Below, in pieces: positions 27,384-36,170 of a stretch of 64,000 bases of DNA. The notes below the pieces were generated by a model. That model ran no database searches. It saw only the letters and a program-made list of their open reading frames with translations, and had not been told where the DNA came from. This stretch comes from an uncultured Clostridia bacterium. Lineage in GTDB: Bacteria; Bacillota; Clostridia; TANB77; CAG-508. The position numbers were made by a program, and so were the translations under genes. How positions within the stretch are numbered: the stretch's first letter is position 1; each line of letters begins with the position of its first letter. The DNA lies in the NCBI GenBank assembly GCA_948805675.1, contig CAQIBN010000004.1:74569-138568 (forward strand). Reading direction: 5' to 3'.

Positions 27384-28563
27384 AGCAATTATTATTGTGC
27401 TTGATGGTTTCGGTGTTGGAGAGCTTCCAGATGCAAATGAATATGGAGATTGTGGAAGTAACACATTAGAAGGAATTTATAATAATACATCTCTTAAATT
27501 ACCTAATATGAGAAATATGGGATTATACAATATAGATGGGCTAAAAATAGATGAAAGAAAAATGAAAGTTAATGGAGCTTATGGTAAACTTGCAGAAAAA
27601 GCTTGTGGAAAAAATAGTCCTGTAGGGCATTGGGAGATTTGTGGATATATAAAAAGACCTGGTTTTAAAACATATCCACAAGCTTTTCCAAAAGAAATGA
27701 TAGAAGAATTTAAACAAAGAACAGGATTGGAAGGAGTTCTTTGTAATGAAGTTGGCTCAGGAACAGAAATATTAAAAAGATTCGGAGAAGAACATCTAAA
27801 AACAGGGTATCCTATTATATATACTTCTGCTGATAGTGTTTTTCAGATTTCAGCACATGAAGATATTATTTCTGTAGAAAAATTATATGAACTTTGTGAA
27901 ATTGCAAGAAACATGTTAGATAAACCAGAATATAATATTGGAACAGTAATAGCAAGACCTTTTATAGGTGATAAATCTGATAATTTTGTAAGAGACCATA
28001 ATAATAGAAAAGATTATGAATCTACTACATTTGGAATAAATATGTTAGATATAATAGAAAAATGTGATGATTATAATGTTATTGCAATTGGAAAGATTGA
28101 AGACTTATTTTCTGGAAGAGGAATAACAAAAGCAATTCATACAAATGGAAATGCTGATGGAATACAAAAAACAATAGATTTTATTAAACAAGATACAAAA
28201 GGGTTAATTTTTACAAATTTAGTTGATTTTGATTCTTTATATGGTCATAGAAATAATATAGAAGGTTATAGCAAAGCTTTAGAATATTTTGATAGTAAAT
28301 TACCAGAAATAATGAAAAGTATGAAAGATACAGATATGTTAATTATTACTGCTGACCATGGGAATGACCCAAGTACACCTAGTACAGACCATTCAAGAGA
28401 ATATGTTCCAATTCTAATTTATGGAAAAAACGTAAAAGAAGATGTTAATTTAGGTTCAAGAGAAACATATGCAGATATTTCAGCAACTATATTAGATATA
28501 TTAAATTTAGACAAATTAGAAAATGGTAAAAGTTTTAAAAATAATATTATAAAATCTAACTAA
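27373..28563 (+). CDS. deoB: Phosphopentomutase
   Basis: Interconverts (deoxy)ribose 1- and 5-phosphate in nucleoside salvage; alkaline-phosphatase fold with two Mn ions. 396 residues. Seen: IIIVLDGFGVGELPDA at the metal site, DCGSNTLEGI with the phospho-acceptor Thr, SPVGHWEICG, TSADSVFQISAHED, NLVDFDSLYGHR and TADHGNDPSTPSTDHSREY. Start ATG 27373 follows AAGGAGG and overlaps the preceding gene by 11 bases. Confidence 0.97.
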   Translation: MINRAIIIVLDGFGVGELPDANEYGDCGSNTLEGIYNNTSLKLPNMRNMGLYNIDGLKIDERKMKVNGAYGKLAEKACGKNSPVGHWEICGYIKRPGFKTYPQAFPKEMIEEFKQRTGLEGVLCNEVGSGTEILKRFGEEHLKTGYPIIYTSADSVFQISAHEDIISVEKLYELCEIARNMLDKPEYNIGTVIARPFIGDKSDNFVRDHNNRKDYESTTFGINMLDIIEKCDDYNVIAIGKIEDLFSGRGITKAIHTNGNADGIQKTIDFIKQDTKGLIFTNLVDFDSLYGHRNNIEGYSKALEYFDSKLPEIMKSMKDTDMLIITADHGNDPSTPSTDHSREYVPILIYGKNVKEDVNLGSRETYADISATILDILNLDKLENGKSFKNNIIKSN

Positions 28564-28660
28564 TTACTTAAACAAGGTGTTAAGAGTTTTTATATACAAA
28601 TGTTTCAAAATTAATCATTTATGTAAATCTAAGATACAAAAAAATATATATATTTAAAAT

Positions 28661-28706
28661 AAAACCAATAAGTAATTTATTAAATATTACTTACTGGTTT
28701 TTATTA
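28661..28706 (+). terminator. Terminator of deoB
   Basis: AAACCAATAAGTAAT / ATTACTTACTGGTTT arms with T tail. Confidence 0.8.
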
Positions 28707-28884
28707 TTTAATAAAGTGTATATTCTTTATATATAAATAGTAATTAAATAATATAGTTTTTTGGAATATAAAAAACGTAAAATTTTGTAATATATAACTT
28801 TATATGAATGTATTTTATATAACTTATAAATATAGTTTAAAATTAAAAATATATGTTTTATTTTACAATTATGTTTTTTTATTT

Positions 28885-29607
28885 TTAAAATATTTTTACT
28901 ATAGCATTAATAGTATTATTTTCTTTATTTTTTATAGTTATTATATTAGTGTTATTAATGCTTGAATAAAAACAATCTACAGTTTCTCCAATTTTTATTT
29001 GTTTTTTAAACATTACTTCTATATTATTTAGTTCTGAGATATAAATGTTTTCTGGTAGTGTTTCATATGCTAATTTTATATAATTTAAATTATGCATATG
29101 TTCATTTACATCTATATCATATCTTTTACAAGTATATGAATATTTGTATTTGCTTATTTGGGGTTCTTTTAATTTTGGTACTTCTGATAATTCAAAGACG
29201 CTTTTTTCCTCAGGCTCATATTTTCCGAATTAAATCTTTTTCAATTTTTATCATACTATTTTTGGTAATATCAATTAAAACCCATTTAGATGTTGCTATT
29301 GCTAGTAGATTATTATTACTATCATAAACTTCAAAATCACGATAAGAATATATTTTACATGCATTTCTTGCCCAAGTTTTTACTGTTAAATTTTCTGCAT
29401 ATTTACAAGAATTAATTAATTGTAATTTCCAATTTATTAATGCCCAAGTTAAGTTTGTATTATTAAAGTCATTAAGACCAAGCCCAATGCTTGCAGAATG
29501 CATTTCAGCAATTTCTTCTAATATAGCTAATAGACCGAGTAGTAGTGATTTTTCCGTTTTGTATTAATATGATTTAGTCCCACACGGAAAGTTGAGTTAA
29601 AAAACAT
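28885..29607 (-). CDS. Acyl-ACP thioesterase with three C-GGN +1 sites
   Basis: Releases fatty acids from acyl carrier protein; two tandem hot-dog domains. ATG 29607 follows GGAGG on the complement. The plain frame stops after 26 codons. It becomes one 239-residue protein, a normal length, only if the C is skipped at three in-frame CGG codons: 29556-29554 (TK-GKIT), 29537-29535 (TTT-GLLAILEEIAEMHS) and 29227-29225 (DLI-GKYEPEE). After the first shift the second CGG comes into frame, and after the second the third does. Domain 1 carries EEIAEMHSASIGLGL and LINWKLQL; domain 2 carries YDIDVNEHMHNLNYIKLAYE with the catalytic-type Asn/His region. Nothing else in the gene is damaged. Confidence 0.87.
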
Positions 29608-29649
29608 ATAATCCTCCAATTTTTATAAATATTTTAATTTAAGTGAGTT

Positions 29650-30066
29650 TTACTCCATAGAATTTTGCATTATAGCATAAATTTCAGGATAAAGCTTTTT
29701 TGTATTGATTGGGTGTAAATTTTTATTTGCTAAAGCATGAACTGTAGTTCCTGTACAAATAGGTTTATTTTCATCATTTTCTCTATATACTTCATAAGAA
29801 AATTCTACTCTTGCAGGTGTTAATTTTGATAATCTTGTTTTAATTATTAAATTATCATCATAAAAAGCTGGTTTAATGAATTTACAATTTAAACTAGCAA
29901 GAGGTGTTAATACACCACTTGATTCCATATCTTTATAAGCAAGTCCAGCCATTTTACAAAAATCAGTACGAGCAGCTTCAAACCAGATAGCATATACAGA
30001 ATGATGAACTATACCCATTTGGTCAGTTTCTGCATATCTTACATTTATTTTAGTAGTTGAAATCAT
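29650..30066 (-). CDS. Acyl-CoA thioesterase, YbgC/4HBT hot-dog family
   Basis: Hydrolyses acyl-CoA thioesters in the cytoplasm. 138 residues. Seen: VRYAETDQMGIVHHSVYAIWFE near the start, with the family's catalytic Asp in YAETDQMG, then ARTDFCKMAGLAY. ATG 30066 is chosen because AAAGGAGGTATACT precedes it; an in-frame ATG at 30087 lies upstream of that site. It is 42 bases upstream of the acyl-ACP thioesterase on the same strand, so the two probably form a fatty-acid release operon. Confidence 0.88.
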   Translation of the reverse strand: MISTTKINVRYAETDQMGIVHHSVYAIWFEAARTDFCKMAGLAYKDMESSGVLTPLASLNCKFIKPAFYDDNLIIKTRLSKLTPARVEFSYEVYRENDENKPICTGTTVHALANKNLHPINTKKLYPEIYAIMQNSME

Positions 30067-30087
30067 AATAGTATACCTCCTTTTCAA

Positions 30088-30514
30088 GATATAAGTATAT
30101 CACCATTTTCGAAAAATGTAAAAATAAAATTAATATTTTTTGTAAATATGATATTTTACAATTAATGTTCAGACTATAATTATTCTCATAGTGAAAATCA
30201 ATTTTAAGACACTTTAGTATAAATTCGAAATTATATATATTATTAACATTTTACATTATAATTTAATAAAGATTTTAGTTTATTTAGATTTAAAGTGATA
30301 AATATATTTTTGTGATTCCAGATATAAAATGAAAAAAAGTCTAGTTATTTGTATTTTTTTAGAAAAATGTTTACATTTATAAAAAATATGAATAAATAAT
30401 AAAAAAATGTAAAATAATAAAACACGATTATTCCAAAAAATGGAATATAATAAACAAAAAATGTAATAAAGATGATATAATTCATACATAAGAAAAAGAA
30501 AGGATTTTAAACAT
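30088..30514. other. Intergenic, no gene seen
   Basis: Very AT-rich spacer between divergent genes. No reading frame with a ribosome site; only scattered short inverted repeats. Confidence 0.5.
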
Positions 30515-31234
30515 ATGGAATTAAAAGCTAATGATAAAAAGAATTTAGAAATTAATGTTGGGGAAAATATATATTGCCGTTATGCAATAAAAACACATTT
30601 TGTAAGATTAAAGGAAAATTATATAGACATTATAAATGAATATATAAAACCAATATATAAAGAAGGAGATAAGATTAGTATAAGTGAAAAGATGATATCT
30701 CTTTGTCAAAATAGAGTTATATATAAAAAAGATTTAAAAATTGGATTTTGGGCAAAATTTTTATCTAAATTTGCCTCTAAATCTACAGCAGGGCAAGGTA
30801 TAAATAATATATATAAAATGTCATATTGTATAAAAAAGGTTGGATTATTTAAGACAATATATGCATCAATTTTTGGAGCTTTTGCAAAGCTTTTTAGAAG
30901 AAAGGGAATTTTTTACAAAATAGTAGGACAAGAGGTGGCAGGACTAGATGGTTTCTATTCTAAAATCTTTGAGGAATATGGAGAATTTGGAATTGAAAAT
31001 CCAAGTAAACCATATGATGTGTGTAAAGAAATTGAGGAAAAGACTAAAATACCATGTATGATTGTAGATGCAAATGATTTAGGACAAGAATTATTAGGAT
31101 ATTCTCCTAAAATGGGAGAAGAATTAAGTGAAGAAGAAATGTTAGGTATTATTAAAGATAACCCAGCAGGACAGGGGAGGGAATTAACACCTATTATATT
31201 AATTAGAAAAAAGATTAAAGAGTATAATGTATAA
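30515..31234 (+). CDS. CofE-like (F420-0:gamma-glutamyl ligase family) protein
   Basis: 239 residues resembling the F420-0 gamma-glutamyl ligase-like proteins that many Clostridia carry although they lack F420. Seen: YAIKTHFVRLKENY, EGDKISISEKMISLCQNR (the family's dispensable-metal Ser/Glu region), GFWAKFLSKFASKSTAGQG, and IPCMIVDANDLGQELLG near the end with DNPAGQGRELTP. ATG behind AAGAAAGG. Substrate unknown; could be an amide ligase for another metabolite. Confidence 0.7.
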   Translation: MELKANDKKNLEINVGENIYCRYAIKTHFVRLKENYIDIINEYIKPIYKEGDKISISEKMISLCQNRVIYKKDLKIGFWAKFLSKFASKSTAGQGINNIYKMSYCIKKVGLFKTIYASIFGAFAKLFRRKGIFYKIVGQEVAGLDGFYSKIFEEYGEFGIENPSKPYDVCKEIEEKTKIPCMIVDANDLGQELLGYSPKMGEELSEEEMLGIIKDNPAGQGRELTPIILIRKKIKEYNV

Positions 31235-31274
31235 TTTGTAAAGATACTTTTTATATACAAAAAATTAAATTCGC

Positions 31275-31325
31275 AAAAACTCATATTATTAGACAAAAAG
31301 TTTAATATTTTGAGTTTTTTATTTT
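31275..31325 (+). terminator. Terminator after the CofE-like gene
   Basis: AAAAACTCATATTA / TAATATTTTGAGTTTTT arms with a T run. Confidence 0.65.
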
Positions 31326-31386
31326 GATATAATTGAAAAAAATAAATAAAAATGATAAAATTCCAGCAAGAATATAAAGAAAAGGA

Positions 31387-32295
31387 GTGTATGAAAAAAT
31401 CATACAAATAAAAATGAATATTTTAGAATCATGTAAAATATGCCCACATAAATGTGAAGTTAATAGATTAAAAGGAGAGGTGGGGAGATGTAAAAGTACA
31501 GATAAAATAAAGATAGCATTAGCTTCTTTACATCAATATGAAGAACCATGTATTAGTGGATGTAATGGTTCTGGAACTATATTTTTTTCAAATTGTAATT
31601 TAACATGTAAATATTGTCAAAATTATGAAATCAGTCAACAAGGAAAAGGATTTGAAGTTTCTATAGAGGAATTAGCTAAAATAATGTTAGATGAGCAGAA
31701 TAATGGTGCACATAATATTAATTTAGTAACACCTACAATGTATGTAGTGCAAATAATTGAAGCTATAAAACTTGCTAAAAGTAAAGGATTAAATTTACCT
31801 ATCATATATAATACAAATGGATATGAAAGTATAGAAACTATTAAGATGTTAAAAGGATATATTAATGTATATATGCCAGATTTAAAGTATTATTCTGATG
31901 ATATTGCAAAAAAGTATTCTAATATTGATAAATATTTTGAGATAGCTACAAAAGCAATTAAAGAAATGATTAATCAAGTAGGATATCCAGTATTTGATGA
32001 AAATGGAATGATAACGAAAGGTGTGATAATTAGACATTTAGTATTACCAAATTATATACAAAACACTAAAAACATTTTGAAATGGATAAAAGAAAATTTA
32101 TCAGATAGAATTTATGTAAGCATTATGGCGCAATATTTTCCAACATATAAAGCTAAAGAGGATTTATTAATAAATAGAAAGATTAATAAAAAAGAATATA
32201 AGCAAATAGAAACTTTTTTGTATACATTAGATTTGAAAAATGGGTATATACAAGAGCTAGGAGAACATGAAGAAGAGTATGTACCAGATTTTTAG
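31387..32295 (+). CDS. Radical SAM protein, PflA-like activating enzyme
   Basis: Uses a 4Fe-4S cluster to cleave S-adenosylmethionine. Seen: an N-terminal CKICPHKCEVNRLKGEVGRC cysteine cluster typical of the PflA-like/AmmeMemo-type subfamily, then SNCNLTCKYCQNYEIS with the CxxxCxxC radical SAM motif, and a TIM-barrel body with VTPTMYVVQI, NTNGYES and PDLKYY. Start uncertain: GTG 31387 abuts GGAG, while ATG 31414 lacks a ribosome site. Substrate protein unknown; a glycyl-radical enzyme is one possibility. Confidence 0.85.
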   Translation: MYEKIIQIKMNILESCKICPHKCEVNRLKGEVGRCKSTDKIKIALASLHQYEEPCISGCNGSGTIFFSNCNLTCKYCQNYEISQQGKGFEVSIEELAKIMLDEQNNGAHNINLVTPTMYVVQIIEAIKLAKSKGLNLPIIYNTNGYESIETIKMLKGYINVYMPDLKYYSDDIAKKYSNIDKYFEIATKAIKEMINQVGYPVFDENGMITKGVIIRHLVLPNYIQNTKNILKWIKENLSDRIYVSIMAQYFPTYKAKEDLLINRKINKKEYKQIETFLYTLDLKNGYIQELGEHEEEYVPDF

Positions 32296-32470
32296 TTAGT
32301 GTTGATAAATAATGACTAATGAGAAAAAAAGTAGATAAAAATAGTAAAATTACTTGCCATAAATATAGTCTTTTGGTATAGTATAAGAGAAATAAATACT
32401 AGTATATACAAGTAATAAGACTTTATGAAAAAATAGGGGGCAGTTTTATAAAATTTAAGGAGGACTGTCT

Positions 32471-32815
32471 ATGGAATTTAATAATGTACAAACTCAAAAT
32501 TTTAAAAATAGAAATGAGTATGAAAGGGTTAATTTAGATAAAATAGATATATCCAGTTTTCTAAAAGAGCTTTCAGAAAGGATAAAAAGAATGCAAGACA
32601 TTTTAGTTGTTGATAGAATTGAAGGGGAATATGCTATTTGTGAAAATAGACAAACAAAAGAAATAATAGATATAAATTTGCAAGATTTACCACAAGAAAT
32701 AAAAGAAGGAACGGTACTAAAATGGAATAAAGGAAAATATGAGATAGATTTTGAAGAGCAAAATAATATTGAAGATAGAATAAAGCAAAAGATGGATAAT
32801 TTATGGAATAATTAA
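32471..32815 (+). CDS. DUF3006 domain protein
   Basis: 114 residues; the DUF3006 domain (VVDRIEGEYAICENR ... LPQEIKEGTVLKW) occupies residues 43-95. ATG follows AAGGAGG. DUF3006 proteins commonly sit next to, or are fused to, ComEC-like metallo-beta-lactamase hydrolases, and such a gene starts 26 bases downstream. Binding role unknown. Confidence 0.8.
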   Translation: MEFNNVQTQNFKNRNEYERVNLDKIDISSFLKELSERIKRMQDILVVDRIEGEYAICENRQTKEIIDINLQDLPQEIKEGTVLKWNKGKYEIDFEEQNNIEDRIKQKMDNLWNN

Positions 32816-32841
32816 GATAAATGTTTTTTGGGGGGCAAAAG

Positions 32842-33756
32842 ATGAAAAAGGTTAAAGAAAATAATATTGTAAAACTTATATTAACAATTGCTATTGGAAT
32901 TATACTACTAATATTAGGAAGTACAAATGAACATATAGGTAAAATGCTTGGAAATGTAAATACATATCAAGATATAGAAAAGGTACAATTAGAAGGATTA
33001 ACTATATCTTATGGAGAAAATGTAATTAAAGAAATTACAAATACAAGTAATCTTAAGGTGTATTATTTTGATGTAGGACAAGCTGATAGTATTTTAGTTG
33101 TTAATAATAATAAGACGATGTTAATTGATGCAGGAAATAATGATGATGGAGAATTAATTGTAAATAATATAAAAAAACTAGGAATTTCAAAACTTGATTA
33201 TGTAATTGGAACACATCCTCATGAAGATCATATAGGAGGGTTAGATAATGTAATTGATGCTTTTGATATAGGAACAATATATATGCCAAAAGTTCAAGCA
33301 AATACTAAAACTTTTGAAGATGTTTTAGATTCAATAAGTAATAAAGGGTTAACTATTACAGCTCCACAAATAGGTGACAAATTTCAAGTTGGAAATGCAA
33401 ATTGTGAGGTAATGTCTACTGGTGAAGATTCTTCAAATTTAAATTCTACATCTATAGTAATTAGAATGCAATATAATAATAAAAGCTACTTATTTATGGG
33501 AGATGCAGAAAAAATAAATGAATCTACAAGAGAATGGCCAGAAACCGATATAATAAAGGTTGGGCATCATGGTTCATCAACAAGTTCTTCACAAAGATTT
33601 TTAAATCAGGTAAAACCTAAAATTGCTATTATACAATTGGGAAAAGGAAATAAATATGGACATCCACATGATGAAGTTATTAAAAGATTAGAAAAGATGA
33701 ATGTGGCAATATATAGAACAGATTTGCAAAAGGATATATTAATAGAGCAAGAGTAA
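32842..33756 (+). CDS. ComEC/Rec2-type metallo-beta-lactamase hydrolase, membrane anchored
   Basis: 304 residues. One N-terminal membrane helix (residues 11-26), then an extracellular beta-lactamase-fold hydrolase: DVGQADSILV, MLIDAGNN, GTHPHEDHIGG (metal ligands), FMGDAE, KVGHHGSSTSSS and YGHPHDEV. This is the standalone version of the ComEC nuclease domain; in competent species such proteins may degrade one DNA strand. ATG 32842 is chosen for spacing to GGGGGG. Probably co-transcribed with the DUF3006 gene. Confidence 0.88.
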   Translation: MKKVKENNIVKLILTIAIGIILLILGSTNEHIGKMLGNVNTYQDIEKVQLEGLTISYGENVIKEITNTSNLKVYYFDVGQADSILVVNNNKTMLIDAGNNDDGELIVNNIKKLGISKLDYVIGTHPHEDHIGGLDNVIDAFDIGTIYMPKVQANTKTFEDVLDSISNKGLTITAPQIGDKFQVGNANCEVMSTGEDSSNLNSTSIVIRMQYNNKSYLFMGDAEKINESTREWPETDIIKVGHHGSSTSSSQRFLNQVKPKIAIIQLGKGNKYGHPHDEVIKRLEKMNVAIYRTDLQKDILIEQE

Positions 33757-33908
33757 GGTATTGATAAAAAAAATATACTACTTATCTATATTCTCTTATT
33801 GCTTTATTCTAATAAATTTTATATAATTAAGGTGTAACAATTTTTTATTACCTTTGAAATAGAATTTTCGATGAAACAGTCATTCAAGTTATTGCAAGGA
33901 GGAAAATT

Positions 33909-33983
33909 ATGTCATTTTTATGTTTTTTGAGTGGTATTATCTGTATTTGTTTGTTTATTTGTTCTTGGCTAAATTATAAGTAA
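33909..33983 (+). CDS. Small hydrophobic peptide, 24 residues
   Basis: AAGGAGGAAAATT precedes ATG 33909. The peptide is one hydrophobic Cys-rich span ending WLNYK, the shape of type I toxin or small membrane peptides. A second hydrophobic stretch (NVIAFGLDAVFAILFVIMLQ) follows in the -1 frame up to 34062, so it may also be the first half of a broken two-span protein. Confidence 0.35.
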   Translation: MSFLCFLSGIICICLFICSWLNYK

Positions 33984-34200
33984 ACACACTTAAAATTTTG
34001 AATGTAATTGCTTTTGGACTGGATGCTGTATTTGCAATATTATTTGTAATAATGTTACAGTAAAACTGAATAGAGGAGTAAGTTTATAGAAATATATAAC
34101 ATGCTCCTTTATTTATCCAAAATTCGTAAAAGATACACTCCTACGATTACATCATTTCTGATTATCGACTGTATATACATTTCAATATATTTTTTTTACA
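33984..34200. other. Intergenic, no intact gene
   Basis: Contains the -1-frame hydrophobic stretch noted with the 24-residue peptide and otherwise unassigned AT-rich DNA. Confidence 0.4.
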
Positions 34201-34247
34201 CAAAAGTCACTTCCATAACTAGAGAAGTGACTTTTGAAATTTTTTAT
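34201..34247 (+). terminator. Strong hairpin terminator in the spacer before tRNA-Leu
   Basis: Perfect 12-base arms CAAAAGTCACTT / AAGTGACTTTTG followed by TTTTTT. It has no intact gene upstream, which suggests a lost gene or a small RNA between 33984 and 34200. Confidence 0.7.
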
Positions 34248-34612
34248 TCAGTTGTAATAACGGTTTGCTTATCAGTAACATTTATATTATAACTATAAAT
34301 ACTTCCTTTTAATATAAATGAACCAACTCTAAACTTATCACTTAAATTATCTCACACTTTAATATAATATTATTATTCTGATATTTGAATAGTAATAGCA
34401 ATTTTATTTATTGAATCTTTCAAATGTTCTTCAAGGTCAAAAGTAAAATGTAAGTGATATATACTAAAACGATACATTTATTATAGTTAGCTGTATCCAC
34501 GAATATTAATTATATTATTATTCAACATCCTCAATTATTTGATAAAAATATTACAAAATATATTGCAGTTTTTTATAAAATCTGTTATTATATATAAAGG
34601 TTTTTTATTTAT

Positions 34613-34698
34613 GCCGTTGTGGCGGAACTGGCAGACGCACAGCACTCAAAATGCTGCGAAGCTTCTTCATGTGGGTTCGAGTCCCACCAACGGCACCA
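34613..34698 (+). tRNA. tRNA-Leu (anticodon CAA)
   Basis: Acceptor GCCGTTG pairs with CAACGGC; long variable arm (class II); anticodon loop CTCAAAA gives anticodon CAA, reading UUG. T-arm GTGGG-TTCGAGT-CCCAC. CCA is encoded at 34696-34698. Confidence 0.95.
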
Positions 34699-34772
34699 AC
34701 GACGTAGCTGTTCGAACTTTTTATAGAACAGATAGATACAAAAATCAATCAGAAATGGTTGATTTTTTCTTT
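34697..34772 (+). repeat. tRNA-Leu 3' flank, copy A of a repeat
   Basis: From the CCA end on, about 75 bases (CCAACGACGTA, TGTTCGAAC, ATAGAACAGATAGAT, AATCAATCAG, GGTTGATTTTTT) recur on the complement at 59911-59837. The last part is a terminator hairpin (AAAATCAATC / GGTTGATTTTTT). Confidence 0.8.
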
Positions 34773-34817
34773 TACAAAAAATCATCTTAAATCTATAAAG
34801 AAGGGATGGTGTCTAAA

Positions 34818-35063
34818 ATGAAGATAATTAAGCAAGAACTAGAATTTGAGGAATGTCTAAAACAGCGACTTGAATTTATATGTGAGTTTTCAAAAGTTAC
34901 TCCTACCTTTATCAATGGTAGCATTAGAAAACTAGAAAGAACTAATCTTACATATATTGAGCCACATAGAGTGATTATTAAGAATATTACTTTTTTAGTG
35001 TTTAATTACTCTAATGATGTGTGTATTTCTAACTTGACTAAAAAGATTAAATTATCAGAGTAA
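34818..35063 (+). CDS. Hypothetical protein, about 81 residues
   Basis: Not recognised. Starts MKIIKQELEFEECLKQRLEF (an ATG at 34806 is also possible but too near AAGGG). One Cys-containing helix then a beta-rich stretch ending in Lys/Ser. No membrane span. Stands alone between tRNA-Leu and the ABC exporter. Confidence 0.4.
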   Translation: MKIIKQELEFEECLKQRLEFICEFSKVTPTFINGSIRKLERTNLTYIEPHRVIIKNITFLVFNYSNDVCISNLTKKIKLSE

Positions 35064-35270
35064 GAAGAATATTTAACATTTGTACTTGATGATACTAATC
35101 TTATATTCTATTTTAGTTTTACATAGTTGATTTAACTTTTACAATTTATCAAATAATAATTTTTATTGGTATATAAATTTAATTAAACATTGTATTTTGT
35201 AATAAAAATAGTAGTGCAATATTACACTATGTGATATAATTTAAAAAAATAAAATACAAGGAGGAATAAA

Positions 35271-36170
35271 ATGGGACTAAAAGTATTAGATGTAGAAAAA
35301 AGTTTTTCTAGTAAAAAAGCTGTAGATAATATTTCTTTTGAAATCGATAAGCCAGGTGTTTTTGGGTTACTTGGAACAAATGGTGCAGGAAAAACTACTA
35401 CAATTAGAATGTTATTAGGAATAATAAATAAAGATAAAGGATTAATTTCTTGGAATGGCAAAGATGTTAAAAGAAAACACGTTAATTTTGGATATATGCC
35501 AGAAGAAAGGGGCGTATATCCTAAAACAAAAATATTTGACCAACTCATGTATTTTGCAGAGTTAAAAGGAATGAAAAAAAATAAAGCAGAAGAAGCTATT
35601 AAATATTGGCTTAAAAAATTAGAAATAGAAGAATATATTAATATGCCAGCAGAAAAACTGTCTAAGGGAAATCAGCAGAAAGTTCAATTTGTTATTGCAG
35701 TTATGCATTCACCAGAGCTTATAGTATTAGATGAACCATTTAGTGGATTAGACCCTGTTAATACAGAATTATTAAAAAAGATTATATTAGAATTAGTAGA
35801 TATGGGGAAATACATAATAATGTCAAGTCACCAAATGACTTCTATTGAAGAGTTTTGTACAGATATATTAATATTAAATAAAGGAAAGACTATATTAAAA
35901 GGGAATTTAAAAGATATAAAAAATTCATATCCAGCAAATAAACTAGAGATTATAGTTAATAAAAATATTAATAAACAAATAGAAGATATAGGGTTTTATA
36001 ATTATGAAAATATAGATAATAGATATAGTATATCAATTAATTCAGAAGAAAAGGTAAATATGTTATTTAAAAAATTAGCTTTAATAGAAGAGTTAAATAT
36101 AATTAAATTTGAATTGAAAAAACCAAGTTTAAATGACATATTTATAGAAAAGGTAGGTGCACAAAAATGA
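35271..36170 (+). CDS. natA: ABC transporter ATP-binding protein, NatA type
   Basis: ATPase of an ABC-2 exporter. 299 residues. Seen: Walker A GTNGAGKTTTI near residue 34, Q-loop region GYMPEERGVYP, signature LSKGNQQKVQF, Walker B ELIVLDEPFSGLDP, and the switch SSHQM. The C-terminal 80 residues are the NatA-type accessory domain. ATG behind AAGGAGG; its stop overlaps the permease start by 4 bases (ATGA), so the pair is coupled. Confidence 0.93.
   Translation: MGLKVLDVEKSFSSKKAVDNISFEIDKPGVFGLLGTNGAGKTTTIRMLLGIINKDKGLISWNGKDVKRKHVNFGYMPEERGVYPKTKIFDQLMYFAELKGMKKNKAEEAIKYWLKKLEIEEYINMPAEKLSKGNQQKVQFVIAVMHSPELIVLDEPFSGLDPVNTELLKKIILELVDMGKYIIMSSHQMTSIEEFCTDILILNKGKTILKGNLKDIKNSYPANKLEIIVNKNINKQIEDIGFYNYENIDNRYSISINSEEKVNMLFKKLALIEELNIIKFELKKPSLNDIFIEKVGAQK

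Noticed and set aside
34101..34292. 63-codon open frame before tRNA-Leu
   Set aside because: It runs through a terminator hairpin and has no ribosome site.
34539..34790. Open frame covering tRNA-Leu
   Set aside because: It is the tRNA gene and its terminator read as protein.
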